A DNA stretch of 64,000 bases, from positions 1 through 64,000 of the forward strand of contig NZ_JOJE01000010.1 in assembly GCF_000720255.1 (NCBI RefSeq). Reading direction: 5' to 3'. The stretch's first letter is position 1, and each line of letters opens with the position of its first letter. Positions 52,766-64,000 of this stretch are shown here, in pieces. Under the pieces are notes generated by a model that was given only the letters and a program-made list of their open reading frames with translations, did no database searches and was not told the origin of the DNA. A program made the translations under genes and the position numbers. This DNA comes from Streptomyces griseus subsp. griseus (GTDB taxonomy: Bacteria > Actinomycetota > Actinomycetes > Streptomycetales > Streptomycetaceae).

Positions 52766-55602
52766 CTCGGCACGTGACCCGGTACGTGAAAGGCATCCCG
52801 GTGGCTCCCACGGACACCCCCCTGCAGATCCCCGCACTCGCCGACGCCGAGGAACTGACCTGCGACGTCCTCGTCATCGGCGGTGGCACCGCCGGCACCA
52901 TGGCGGCCCTCACCGCCGCCGAACACGGCGCCGACGTGCTGCTGCTGGAGAAGGCCCACGTCCGCCACTCCGGCGCGCTCGCCATGGGCATGGACGGCGT
53001 CAACAACGCGGTCATCCCGGGCCGCGCCGAGCCCGACGACTACGTCGCCGAGATCACCCGCGCCAACGACGGCATCGTCGACCAGTCCACCGTCCGCCAG
53101 ACCGCCACCCGCGGCTTCGCCATGGTGCAGCGGCTGGAGTCGTACGGCGTGAAGTTCGAGAAGGACGAGCACGGCGAGTACGCGGTCCGCCAGGTCCACC
53201 GCTCCGGCTCCTACGTCCTGCCGATGCCGGAGGGCAAGGACGTCAAGAAGGTCCTGTACCGCCAGCTGCGGCGGCGCGAGATGCGGGAGCGGATCCGGAT
53301 CGAGAACCGGGTGATGCCGGTCCGCGTGCTGACCGCGGGCGAGGGCGCGGAGCGTCGGGCCGTGGGGGCGGCCGGCTTCAACACCCGCACGGGGCAATTC
53401 GTCACCGTTCGCGCCGGCGCGGTGATCCTCGCCACCGGCGCCTGCGGCCGCCTCGGCCTGCCCGCTTCCGGCTACCTCTACGGCACGTACGAGAACCCCA
53501 CCAACGCGGGCGACGGCTACGCCATGGCGTACCACGCGGGCGCCGAGCTCACCGGCATCGAATGCTTCCAGATCAACCCGCTGATCAAGGACTACAACGG
53601 TCCGGCCTGCGCCTATGTCGCCAACCCCTTCGGCGGCTACCAGGTCAACCGGCACGGCGAACGCTTCGTCGACTCCGACTACTGGTCGGGCCAGATGATG
53701 GCCGAGTTCGCGGCGGAGGTCGCCTCGGACCGCGGCCCGGTCTACCTGAAGCTCAGCCACCTGCCCGAGGAGTCGGTCTCGGCGCTGGAGTCGATCCTGC
53801 ACTCCACCGAGCGCCCCACCCGCGGCACGTTCCACTCCGGCCGGGGCCACGACTACCGCACCCATGACGTCGAGATGCACATCTCCGAGATCGGCCTGTG
53901 CGGCGGCCACTCGGCCTCCGGCGTACGCGTCGACGACCACGCCCGTACGACCGTGCCCGGGCTGTACGCCGCCGGTGACCTCGCCTGCGTCCCGCACAAC
54001 TACATGATCGGCGCGTTCGTGTTCGGGGACCTGGCGGGCGCGGACGCCTCCCAGTACGCGGCTTACGCCGGGGAGCTTCCCCTTGACCAGCTCCAGGAGG
54101 CGCACGAGCTGATCTACCGCCCGCTGCGCAATCCCGACGGGCCGCCGCAGACCCAGGTCGAGTACAAGCTGCGCCGCTTCGTCAACGACTACGTCGCCCC
54201 GCCGAAGTCGGGTGCGCGGCTCTCCCTGGCCCTGGAGTCCTTCGAGCGGATGCGGGAGGACATCGCCGCGATGGGGGCGGCCACCCCGCACGAGCTGATG
54301 CGCTGTGCGGAGGTGACCTTCATCCGTGACTGCGCGGAGATGGCCGCGCGTGCCTCCCTGGCCCGCACGGAGTCCCGCTGGGGCCTCTACCACGACCGGC
54401 TCGATCACCCCCAGCGCGACGACGCGTCCTGGTTCCACCATCTCGACCTGCACAAGTCCCCCTCCGGTGCGATGGAGTTCACGGCCCGTCCCGTGGCCCC
54501 CTATCTGGTTCCGATCGACGAGTTCACCCCGGTCGGCGGGCCCTCCCGGCACCTCGGCGAGGTCCACGCGGAGCAGGTGGCCACGGCGGGCGCGCGCGAG
54601 GTGGCTCCGGTGGCGAAGGGTCAGGTCGCCGCTGTGCCCACCGGAGCCGCTCACCCCGAAGCCGACGCGGAGGTGCCGACCTCACCCCGCCTCGTCGCTC
54701 TCCTCGCCCTCGCGGAGGAGGAGCCCGAGCTCTCCGCCCTCGCCTCCTACCTGGCCGACTCCGAGCCCGCGGTCCGCCGCACGGCCGTCGCCGTCCTGAC
54801 GGAGACGGTGCCGCCGGGAACCGGCCCGGCGCTCGCCGCAGCGCTCTCCGACAGCGACGCCGGCGTCCGCGCCGCCGCGGCGGCCTCGCTGCGCGAGCTG
54901 GTCGAGACGCTGCCGCCCGAGCCGGCCCTGCGCGAACTCCTCGCCGATGCGGTGTCCGGCGGCGCCGACCCCGTCGTCCGTGCCGCGGCCCTGGACGTCC
55001 TGCGCGCCCTGCGCCTGGGCGACGCTGCCCTCTTCACCATCGCCCTCGCCGATCCCGACCCCGCCGTCCGCATCGAGGCCGTCCGCGCCCTCGTCTCGGT
55101 CGACGCGGTCATCCCCCTCGCCGAGGCAGCCACCACGGACCCGTCCCGCGAGGTCCGGGTGACCTTCGCGAAGGCCTTGGGCACGCTGGCCGCGGGGACG
55201 AGCGACTCGGGCAGGGCTGCGGCGGGGCCCGACAGTGACGCTCTCCTGGCTGCCCTCACCGCCCTCACCCACGACCCCGACGCCCTCGTACGCGGTGCCG
55301 CCTACGAAGCGCTGGCGTCCGCCGGGTGCCCGGCTCCGTTGGCCGAGCAGGCCGTGGCCGCTCAGAGCGACCCTGCCTGGCAGGTGCGCGCCGGTGCCGC
55401 CACCGCGCTGTCGGCCGCCGCACTCGACGTCGCCGTCCCGGCGCTGGCCAAGGCTCTCGCCGACCCGAACGCGGACGTCCGCAAGGCCGCGGTCCTGGCA
55501 CTGACCCGGCACAGCTCCGCCGGGGAGGCCCGCGCGGCCCTCGCCACGGCGACGACGGACTCGGACGCGGACGTCAGGGCGTACGCTGCACGCGCCCTGT
55601 GA
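52762..55602 (+). CDS. AprA-like FAD oxidoreductase fused to HEAT repeats
   Basis: 946 residues. Residues about 33-600 form a fumarate reductase/APS reductase-type flavoprotein. The FAD motif VIGGGTAGTMAA lies at 38-49, ILATGACG later, and GLYAAGDLACVPHNYMIGAFVFGDLAG near the end of the core. GLCGGHSASG carries a His where this family places a catalytic one. From about 640 to the end there are nine HEAT-like repeats, each marked by D-x3-x-V-R (such as DPDPAVRIEA). The start is GTG 52762 by overlap with the ATPase; later GTG codons, up to the one giving MAPTDTPLQ, are possible. The partner ferredoxin opens the operon. Confidence 0.9.
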   Translation: MTRHVTRYVKGIPVAPTDTPLQIPALADAEELTCDVLVIGGGTAGTMAALTAAEHGADVLLLEKAHVRHSGALAMGMDGVNNAVIPGRAEPDDYVAEITRANDGIVDQSTVRQTATRGFAMVQRLESYGVKFEKDEHGEYAVRQVHRSGSYVLPMPEGKDVKKVLYRQLRRREMRERIRIENRVMPVRVLTAGEGAERRAVGAAGFNTRTGQFVTVRAGAVILATGACGRLGLPASGYLYGTYENPTNAGDGYAMAYHAGAELTGIECFQINPLIKDYNGPACAYVANPFGGYQVNRHGERFVDSDYWSGQMMAEFAAEVASDRGPVYLKLSHLPEESVSALESILHSTERPTRGTFHSGRGHDYRTHDVEMHISEIGLCGGHSASGVRVDDHARTTVPGLYAAGDLACVPHNYMIGAFVFGDLAGADASQYAAYAGELPLDQLQEAHELIYRPLRNPDGPPQTQVEYKLRRFVNDYVAPPKSGARLSLALESFERMREDIAAMGAATPHELMRCAEVTFIRDCAEMAARASLARTESRWGLYHDRLDHPQRDDASWFHHLDLHKSPSGAMEFTARPVAPYLVPIDEFTPVGGPSRHLGEVHAEQVATAGAREVAPVAKGQVAAVPTGAAHPEADAEVPTSPRLVALLALAEEEPELSALASYLADSEPAVRRTAVAVLTETVPPGTGPALAAALSDSDAGVRAAAAASLRELVETLPPEPALRELLADAVSGGADPVVRAAALDVLRALRLGDAALFTIALADPDPAVRIEAVRALVSVDAVIPLAEAATTDPSREVRVTFAKALGTLAAGTSDSGRAAAGPDSDALLAALTALTHDPDALVRGAAYEALASAGCPAPLAEQAVAAQSDPAWQVRAGAATALSAAALDVAVPALAKALADPNADVRKAAVLALTRHSSAGEARAALATATTDSDADVRAYAARAL

Positions 55603-55616
55603 CGGTGCCGGTCACC

Positions 55617-55658
55617 GGGGGCCGATGAGGGCGCACCGACGTGCCCTCATCGGCCCCC
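55617..55658. terminator. Strong bidirectional terminator
   Basis: A 16-bp perfect stem GGGGGCCGATGAGGGC with its complement, 10-nt loop, between the convergent flavoprotein operon and recQ. Confidence 0.88.
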
Positions 55659-55662
55659 ACCC

Positions 55663-57741
<2,079 letters not shown>

Positions 57742-57858
57742 CGTGATGTCCCCCGTACGTCGTCCCTCGACCACTGCCTCCACGATAGGGGTCCGCACCG
57801 ACAGCCCCGGAAGTTATCCACAGGCTGAGGGACATCGACCGCCTGAGCAGGTGCGAAG

Positions 57859-57888
57859 GCCCCGGCTCCCTCGAGGGAACCGGGGCCA
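57859..57888 (-). terminator. Terminator of the main nuo operon
   Basis: GGCCCCGG-C-TCCCT, a two-base centre, then AGGGA-A-CCGGGGCC, a 30-bp hairpin just after the nuoN stop codon. Confidence 0.85.
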
Positions 57889-57905
57889 TGCGCGCGTGCC
57901 GCGGG

Positions 57906-59555
57906 TCAGCGCACGAACACCCCTGCCTGGTTCGCCAGGTCCAGGAAGTACTGCGGAGCCACGCCCAGCACCAGCGTCACCGCTACGCCCACGCCGATCG
58001 CCGTCATCGTCAGCGGCGACGGGACCGCGACGGTCGGGCCCTCGGGCCGCGGCTCGCTGAAGAACATCAGCACGATCACGCGGATGTAGAAGAACGCCGC
58101 GATCGCCGACGAGATCACACCGACCACGACCAGCGGGCCCGCGCCGCCCTCCGCCGCCGCCTTGAACACGGCGAACTTCCCGGCGAACCCGGAGGTCAGC
58201 GGGATGCCCGCGAAGGCCAGCAGGAACACCGCGAACACGGCCGCGACCAGCGGCGACCGGCGGCCGAGCCCCGCCCACTTGGACAGGTGGGTCGCCTCAC
58301 CGCCCGCGTCACGCACCAGGGTCACCACGGCGAACGCGCCGATCGTCACGAACGAGTACGCCGCCAGGTAGAACAGCACCGAGGACACACCGTCCGGCGT
58401 GGTCGCGATGACACCCGCGAGGATGAACCCGGCGTGCGCGATCGACGAGTACGCCAGCAGCCTCTTGATGTCGGTCTGCGTGATCGCGACGATCGCACCG
58501 CCCAGCATGGTCACGATCGCGACGCCCCACATGACGGGCCGCCAGTCCCAGCGCAGGCCCGGCAGCACGACGTACAGCAGCCGCAGCAGGGCACCGAACG
58601 CGGCCACCTTGGTCGCCGCCGCCATGAACCCCGTCACGGGTGTCGGCGCGCCCTGGTACACATCCGGCGTCCACATGTGGAACGGCACCGCGCCCACCTT
58701 GAACAGCAGGCCCATCACGATCATCGCGGCACCGACGAGCAACAGCGCGTCGTTGCCCATGGTGTCCGCGAGCGCCGGGCTGACATTCTTCACCGTGCCG
58801 TCGACCACCTGGGCGATCGTCCCGTACGACACGGAGCCCGCGTACCCGTACAGCAGGGCGATGCCGAACAGGGTGAACGCGGAGGCGAACGCGCCGAGCA
58901 GGAAGTACTTGACCGCGGCCTCCTGCGACATCAGCCGCTTGCGGCGGGCCAGCGCGCACAGCAGGTACAGCGGCAGCGAGAAGACCTCCAGGGCCACGAA
59001 CAGCGTCAGCAGGTCGTTGGCCGACGGGAAGATCAGCATGCCGGCGACGGCGAACAGCAGCAGCGGGAAGACCTCGGTCGTGGTGAACCCGGCCTTCACC
59101 GCGGCCTTCTCGCTGTCGCTGCCGGGCACGGAGGCTGCCTGTGCCGCGAAGGAGTCGACGCGGTTGCCGTGCGCCTCCGGGTCGAGCCGCCGCTCGGCGA
59201 ACGTGAACAGGCCGACCAGGGCCGCGAGCAGGATCGTGCCCTGCAGGAAGAGGGCCGGCCCGTCGACCGCGATGGCGCCCATCGCGGCGATGCGTGCCTT
59301 CGTCGTGCCGTATCCGTCGGCCGCGAGCGCGACGACCGCGGCGAACGCGGCGGCGAGGGCGACGACGGAGACGAACACCTGGGCGTAGTAGCGGGACTTG
59401 CGTGGGACGAACGCCTCGACCAGCACCCCGACGATCGCCGCGCCCACGACGATCAGGGTGGGCGACAGCTGCCCGTATTCGATCTTCGGCGCGTCGATCT
59501 TCGAGATCGGGTCGGCCGCGGTTGTCCACAGGCTGTGGACGGCTGCTGCGCTCAC
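57906..59555 (-). CDS. nuoN: NADH dehydrogenase I chain N
   Basis: 549 residues, about 14 helices, proton-pumping antiporter-type subunit. LLFKVGAVPFHMWTPDVYQGAPTPVTGFM is the conserved core, with the key Lys. A 30-residue cytoplasmic insert (about 128-155) follows the fourth helix. The GTG start at 59555 overlaps the nuoM stop (GTGA). It is the last gene of the main nuo operon, and the hairpin after it ends transcription. Confidence 0.96.
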   Translation of the reverse strand: MSAAAVHSLWTTAADPISKIDAPKIEYGQLSPTLIVVGAAIVGVLVEAFVPRKSRYYAQVFVSVVALAAAFAAVVALAADGYGTTKARIAAMGAIAVDGPALFLQGTILLAALVGLFTFAERRLDPEAHGNRVDSFAAQAASVPGSDSEKAAVKAGFTTTEVFPLLLFAVAGMLIFPSANDLLTLFVALEVFSLPLYLLCALARRKRLMSQEAAVKYFLLGAFASAFTLFGIALLYGYAGSVSYGTIAQVVDGTVKNVSPALADTMGNDALLLVGAAMIVMGLLFKVGAVPFHMWTPDVYQGAPTPVTGFMAAATKVAAFGALLRLLYVVLPGLRWDWRPVMWGVAIVTMLGGAIVAITQTDIKRLLAYSSIAHAGFILAGVIATTPDGVSSVLFYLAAYSFVTIGAFAVVTLVRDAGGEATHLSKWAGLGRRSPLVAAVFAVFLLAFAGIPLTSGFAGKFAVFKAAAEGGAGPLVVVGVISSAIAAFFYIRVIVLMFFSEPRPEGPTVAVPSPLTMTAIGVGVAVTLVLGVAPQYFLDLANQAGVFVR

Positions 59556-61123
59556 TTGGCCGCCTCCACCTCGGGCTGGGGGTCCTTCTTCTGTACGTCG
59601 GACAGCGTCTGCTTGACCGCCGGGTTGACGATGTTCGTGAGGGGCTTCGGGTAGACGCCCAGGAAGATCAGCAGTACGACCAGCGGTGCGACCACCAGCA
59701 GCTCACGCGCCCGCAGGTCCGGCATCGCGGCGACCTCCGGCTTCACCGGGCCCGTCATCGTCCGCTGATAGAGGACGAGGGTGTAGAGCGCGGCGAGCAC
59801 GATGCCGAAGGTGGCGATGATGCCGATCGCCGGATATCGCGAGAACGTGCCGACCAGGACCAGGAACTCACTCACGAACGGCGCGAGACCCGGCAGCGAC
59901 AGGGTCGCCAGACCACCGATCAGGAAGGTGCCGGCGAGCACGGGGGCGACCTTCTGCACCCCGCCGTAGTCCGAGATGAGCCGCGAGCCGCGCCGGGAGA
60001 TCAGGAAGCCGGCGACCAGCATCAGCGCGGCCGTCGAGATCCCGTGGTTGACCATGTACAGCGTGGCGCCGGACTGACCCTGGCTGGTCATCGCGAAGAT
60101 GCCCATGATGATGAAGCCGAAGTGCGAGATCGACGCGTACGCCACCAGTCGCTTGATGTCCCGCTGGCCGACGGCGAGCAGCGCCCCGTAGATGATGCTG
60201 ATCAGCGCCAGTACGAGGATGGCCGGCGTCGCCCACTTCGACGCCTCCGGGAACAGCTGGAGGCAGAAGCGGAGCATCGCGAAGGTGCCCACCTTGTCGA
60301 CGACCGCCGTGATGAGCACGGCGACCGGGGCGGTGGACTCCTGCATGGCGTTGGGCAGCCAAGTGTGCAGCGGCCACAGCGGCGCCTTCACCGCGAACGC
60401 GAAGAAGAAGCCCAGGAACAGCCAGCGTTCGGTGTCGGTCGCCATGTGGAGCGTGCCGTCGGCCCGCGCCTGGGCGATCTCCTGGAGGGAGAAGTTCCCG
60501 GCGACGACGTACAGCCCGATCACGGCGGCCAGCATGATCAGACCGCCGACCAGGTTGTACAGCAGGAACTTCACTGCCGCGTACGACCGTTGCGTCGACG
60601 CCGCCTTCTCGCCGTGTTCGTGGGCCCGGTCCCCGAAGCCTCCGATGAGGAAGTACATCGGGATGAGCATGGCTTCGAAGAAGATGTAGAAGAGGAAGAC
60701 GTCGGTGGCCTCGAAGGAGAGGATCACCATCGCCTCGACGGCGAGGATCAAGGCGAAGAAGCCCTGCGTGGGCCGCCAGCGGCGGCTTCCGGTCTCCAGC
60801 GGGTCGGCGTCGTGCCAGCCCGCCAGGATGATGAAGGGCATCAGCAGGGCGGTCAGCGCGATGAGCGCCACCGCGATGCCGTCCACGCCCAGCTCGTACC
60901 GCACCCCGAAGTCCGCGATCCAGGCATGGGATTCGGTGAGCTGGTAGCGGTCGCCGTCGGGGTCGAAGCGGACCAGGATGGTGATCGCCAGCGCGAGCGT
61001 GGCGAGGGAGACGACCAGCGCCAGCAGTTTGGCGGCGTTGCGCCGGGGGGCCGGTACGGCGGCGGTGGCGATGGCCCCGAGGGCCGGGAGCGCCGCCGTC
61101 GCTGTCAGAAGGGGAAAGGACAT
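59552..61123 (-). CDS. nuoM: NADH dehydrogenase I chain M
   Basis: 523 residues, antiporter-type subunit with VKAPLWPLHTWLPNAMQESTAPVAVLI and the essential Glu region in FIFFEAMLIPMYFLIG. The ATG at 61123 is five bp after the nuoL stop. Its C-terminal tail is charged (SDVQKKDPQPEVEAAK). It belongs to the complete nuo operon and is distinct from nuoM2. Confidence 0.97.
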   Translation of the reverse strand: MSFPLLTATAALPALGAIATAAVPAPRRNAAKLLALVVSLATLALAITILVRFDPDGDRYQLTESHAWIADFGVRYELGVDGIAVALIALTALLMPFIILAGWHDADPLETGSRRWRPTQGFFALILAVEAMVILSFEATDVFLFYIFFEAMLIPMYFLIGGFGDRAHEHGEKAASTQRSYAAVKFLLYNLVGGLIMLAAVIGLYVVAGNFSLQEIAQARADGTLHMATDTERWLFLGFFFAFAVKAPLWPLHTWLPNAMQESTAPVAVLITAVVDKVGTFAMLRFCLQLFPEASKWATPAILVLALISIIYGALLAVGQRDIKRLVAYASISHFGFIIMGIFAMTSQGQSGATLYMVNHGISTAALMLVAGFLISRRGSRLISDYGGVQKVAPVLAGTFLIGGLATLSLPGLAPFVSEFLVLVGTFSRYPAIGIIATFGIVLAALYTLVLYQRTMTGPVKPEVAAMPDLRARELLVVAPLVVLLIFLGVYPKPLTNIVNPAVKQTLSDVQKKDPQPEVEAAK

Positions 61124-61128
61124 CGGTA

Positions 61129-63093
61129 TCAGACCGCCCTCATCAGCAGGGTCGCGGCGATGAGGACCGCCGCACCGCCGAACATCGAGACCGCGTAGGA
61201 GCGCGCGAAGCCGTTCTGCAGCTTGCGCAGCCGTCCGGAAAGGCCACCGACGGAGGCAGCCGAGCCGTTGACGACCCCGTCGACCAGGGTGTGGTCGACG
61301 TACACCAGCGAGCGCGTGAGGTGCTCGCCGCCGCGGACGAGGACGACGTGGTTGAAGTCGTCCTGGAGCAGGTCGCGTCGGGCGGCCCGGGTGAGCAGCG
61401 ACCCGCGCGGGGCGACGGCCGGGACCGGGCGGCGGCCGTACTGTCCGTACGCGATGGCCACGCCGATGACGAGGACGACCATGGTGGCGAGGGTGACCGT
61501 CAGGGCGCTGACCGGGGAATCGCCGTGGCTGTGCCCGGTGATGGGCTCCAGCCAGTGCACGAAGCGGTCGCCGATGCTGAAGAACGCTCCGGCGAAGACC
61601 GATCCGAAGGCCAGCACGATCATCGGGATGGTCATGACCTTGGGCGACTCGTGCGGATGAGGCTCTGTGTACTCGCCCCGGGTCTCCGCCGCCGGTTCGA
61701 CGCTGGGCTCGGCCGGGGACGGGGTCGGAGCGTGCCGCCAGCGTTCCTCTCCGAAGAAGGTCATCAGCATCACGCGCGTCATGTAGTACGCCGTGATGGC
61801 CGCGCCGAGCAGGGCACAGCCACCGAGGATCCAGCCCTCGGTGCCGCCCTTGGCGAACGCCGCCTCGATGATCGCGTCCTTGGAGAAGAAGCCGGACAGG
61901 CCCGGGAAGCCGATGATGGCGAGGTAGCCGAGTCCGAAGGTGATGAAGGTGATCGGCATGTACTTGCGCAGGCCGCCGTACCTGCGCATGTCGACCTCGT
62001 CGTTCATGCCGTGCATGACCGATCCGGCGCCGAGGAACAGGCCGGCCTTGAAGAAGCCGTGCGTCACCAGGTGCATGATCGCGAAGACGTAGCCGATGGG
62101 GCCGAGGCCCGCCGCGAGGACCATGTAGCCGATCTGCGACATGGTCGAACCGGCCAGCGCCTTCTTGATGTCGTCCTTCGCGCAACCGACGATCGCACCG
62201 AACAGGAGCGTGACGGCACCGACGACGGTCACCACGAGTTGTGCGTCGGGGGCGGCGTTGAAGATCGCTCCGGAGCGGACGATCAGGTACACGCCCGCGG
62301 TCACCATGGTCGCGGCGTGGATGAGGGCCGAGACCGGGGTCGGGCCCTCCATCGCGTCCCCGAGCCAGGACTGCAGCGGCACCTGGGCGGACTTGCCGCA
62401 GGCGGCGAGCAGCAGCATCAGGGCGATGCCGGTGAGCGTGCCCTCCCCGGCCTTGCCGACGAGCCCCGGCTCCTCCTGGGAGCCGAGCACCGGTCCGAAG
62501 GCGAACGTCCCGAACGTCGTGAACATCAGCATGATCGCGATGGACAGGCCGATGTCGCCGACGCGGTTGACCAGGAAGGCCTTCTTCGCCGCGGTGGCGG
62601 CGCTGGGCTTGTGCTGCCAGAAGCCGATCAGCAGGTAGGAGGCGAGACCGACGCCCTCCCAGCCGACATACAGCAGCAGGTAGTTGTCGGCGAGGACGAG
62701 CAGCAGCATCGCCGCGAGGAACAGGTTCAGGTAGCCGAAGAAGCGGCGGCGCCGCTCGTCGTGCTCCATGTACCCGACCGAGTACAGGTGGATCAGCGAG
62801 CCGACACCCGTGATCAGCAGTACGAACGTCATCGACAGCTGGTCCAGGCGGAAGGCGACGTCCGCCTGGAAGCCCTCGACCGGGACCCAGGTGTACAGGT
62901 GCTGAGTGAGCGTCCGGTGCTCGGGGTTCTTGCCGAGCAGGTCGGCGAAGAGGACGACACCGAGCACGAAGGAGACGGTCGAGAGGGCGGTGCCGATCCA
63001 GTGGCCGACGGCGTCGAGCCGACGGCCGCCGACCAGCAGGACGGCCGCTCCGAGCAGGGGCGCCGCGATCAGCAGCGCAATCAGGTTCTCCAC
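61129..63093 (-). CDS. nuoL: NADH dehydrogenase I chain L
   Basis: 654 residues. [40 protein letters not shown] and [21 protein letters not shown] are NuoL hallmarks; the C-terminal region forms the lateral helix. The GTG start at 63093 ([16 protein letters not shown]) follows nuoK by 15 bp. It drives distal proton transfer in complex I. Confidence 0.97.
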   Translation of the reverse strand: MENLIALLIAAPLLGAAVLLVGGRRLDAVGHWIGTALSTVSFVLGVVLFADLLGKNPEHRTLTQHLYTWVPVEGFQADVAFRLDQLSMTFVLLITGVGSLIHLYSVGYMEHDERRRRFFGYLNLFLAAMLLLVLADNYLLLYVGWEGVGLASYLLIGFWQHKPSAATAAKKAFLVNRVGDIGLSIAIMLMFTTFGTFAFGPVLGSQEEPGLVGKAGEGTLTGIALMLLLAACGKSAQVPLQSWLGDAMEGPTPVSALIHAATMVTAGVYLIVRSGAIFNAAPDAQLVVTVVGAVTLLFGAIVGCAKDDIKKALAGSTMSQIGYMVLAAGLGPIGYVFAIMHLVTHGFFKAGLFLGAGSVMHGMNDEVDMRRYGGLRKYMPITFITFGLGYLAIIGFPGLSGFFSKDAIIEAAFAKGGTEGWILGGCALLGAAITAYYMTRVMLMTFFGEERWRHAPTPSPAEPSVEPAAETRGEYTEPHPHESPKVMTIPMIVLAFGSVFAGAFFSIGDRFVHWLEPITGHSHGDSPVSALTVTLATMVVLVIGVAIAYGQYGRRPVPAVAPRGSLLTRAARRDLLQDDFNHVVLVRGGEHLTRSLVYVDHTLVDGVVNGSAASVGGLSGRLRKLQNGFARSYAVSMFGGAAVLIAATLLMRAV

Positions 63094-63108
63094 GATTCTT
63101 CCGACCCC

Positions 63109-63408
63109 TTACAGCTTCATCAGGCTGGCGTCGTCGACCGAGGCCGAGTGGCGGGAACGGAACAGCGACACGATGATCGCGAGTCCGACCACGACCTCCG
63201 CGGCGGCGACGACCATCGTGAAGAAGGCGATGATCTGGCCGTCGAGGTTGCCGTGCATCCGGGAGAAGGCGACGAACGCGAGGTTGCACGCGTTGAGCAT
63301 CAGCTCGATGCACATGAACACGACGATCGCGTTGCGCCTGATCAGCACCCCGGTGGCGCCGATGGTGAACAACAGGGCGGCGAGATAGAGGTAGTTGACG
63401 GGGTTCAC
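63109..63408 (-). CDS. nuoK: NADH dehydrogenase I chain K
   Basis: 99 residues, three helices, with the conserved membrane Glu in [18 protein letters not shown] and the second Glu in [12 protein letters not shown]. It is the standard length, unlike the tailed NuoK2. The GTG start at 63408 overlaps the nuoJ stop (GTGA). Confidence 0.96.
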
Positions 63409-64000
63409 TTCGACGCCTCCTCGGCCCGCTTGAAGGTCGGCGGCTCGATCGCGGCCCGCTGCAGGCGCTCCTCGGCGCGCTGTTCGAGGGCCTTGAGGTC
63501 GTTGAGCGCCTCGGTGGACACGTCACGGATCTGGCCGCGCTCACGCAGCGTCTTGCTGACCGTGAGGTCGGACGTGGTGCCGTCGGGCAGCAGGCCCGCG
63601 ATGTCCACGGCGTTGTGCCGGGCGTACACGCCGGGCGCCGGCAGCGGCGGTACGTGCCTGCCCTCGCGGACGCGCTGCTCGGAAAGCTCACGCTGGGTCC
63701 TGGCGCGCTCCGTGCGCTCGCGGTGGGTGAGCACCATGGCGCCGACGGCGGCCGTGATGAGCAGCGCGCCGGTGATCTCGAAGGCGAAGACGTACTTGGT
63801 GAAGATGAGGGCCGCGAGGCCCTCCACGTTGCCGTTCGCGTTGGCGGCCCCGAGGCCGTTGAACTCCTTCAGGGAGGCGTTGGCGATGCCCGCGAACAGC
63901 AGGATGCCGAAGCCGAGGCCACACAACAGGGCCAGCCAACGCTGACCCTTGATGGTCTCCTTCAGGGAGTCCGCCGCGGTGACACCGACGAGCATCACCA
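63405..64000 (-). CDS. nuoJ: NADH dehydrogenase I chain J (5' end outside window)
   Basis: At least 197 C-terminal residues. The last two helices of NuoJ are visible ([18 protein letters not shown] and [22 protein letters not shown]), followed by about 110 cytoplasmic residues rich in Arg and Glu. The window ends before the start codon, so the N-terminal helices and the nuoA to nuoI genes must lie beyond 64000. Confidence 0.94.

Noticed and set aside
50893..54654. A long minus-strand frame opposite the ABC and flavoprotein genes
   Set aside because: Its composition is that of an antisense shadow; the plus-strand genes have motifs, ribosome sites and overlaps.
59552..63691. A continuous frame that seems to join nuoJ, nuoK and nuoL regions to nuoM as one giant protein
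   Set aside because: Only the last 523 residues match a protein family (NuoM). The rest is out of frame with nuoL, nuoK and nuoJ, which are intact in other frames.

Overview
This window is chromosomal DNA from a high-GC actinobacterium, almost certainly a Streptomyces. The evidence is GC-rich third codon positions throughout, many GTG starts with AGGAGG-like ribosome sites, and a gene order matching the Streptomyces core around the two nuo (respiratory complex I) loci. No insertion sequence, phage gene or CRISPR array was seen. Most of the window is conserved core. The variable content is a set of tandem repeats and one sulfur/redox-type cassette.

Layout. (1) 1-2.4 kb: a TetR regulator and an MFS exporter, with the same 20-bp operator in front of each. 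(2) 2.4-3.9 kb, minus strand: tRNA-Thr, tRNA-Met, rpmG and two MaoC-type dehydratase genes, the order also found as rpmG-hadAB in mycobacteria. (3) 4-12 kb: small housekeeping and hypothetical genes, an apparently empty tRNA-Tyr gene (the known attB of the SLP1 element family), yajQ, a GlsB-type membrane protein, an amino-acid permease, and the coupled pair htpX-yccF. (4) 12.3-22.8 kb, minus strand: a second, partial complex I operon, nuoA2-B2-C2-H2-I2-J2-K2-L2-M2-N2. It has no nuoD, E, F or G, and several subunits carry low-complexity tails. NuoC2 has about 380 extra residues. (5) 23-26.7 kb: two paralogous sensor kinases and one NarL-type regulator. (6) 26.8-29.8 kb: korAB, 2-oxoglutarate:ferredoxin oxidoreductase. 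(7) 29.8-45 kb: an HxlR/quinone-reductase pair, rarD, a secreted M28 aminopeptidase, a repeat-rich TPR-like protein, an amidase, an FMN reductase, an ABC-2 exporter with a LolA-like lipoprotein-type protein, a polyprenyl diphosphate synthase, a secreted lysozyme-like protein behind a c-di-AMP (ydaO) riboswitch, and a HAD phosphatase. (8) 45-48.5 kb: a decayed AhpD-like gene, fumarylacetoacetase and an orphan M56 peptidase. (9) 48.6-55.6 kb: GntR regulator, AprB-like ferredoxin, a three-gene ABC importer, and an AprA-like flavoprotein fused to nine HEAT repeats. (10) 55.7-64 kb, minus strand: recQ, then the distal end of the main nuo operon (nuoJ partial, K, L, M, N).

How the genes fit together. 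Two complex I loci, a menaquinone-tail type prenyl synthase and a ferredoxin-reducing korAB lie within 50 kb. The partial nuo2 operon lacks the NADH-input module and sits 4 kb from korAB, which suggests a ferredoxin-fed or hybrid complex; this is inference. The GntR-ferredoxin-ABC-flavoprotein cassette looks like an uptake and redox pathway for a small, probably sulfur-containing, compound; its substrate is not known from sequence. These two systems are the best candidates for undescribed biology here.
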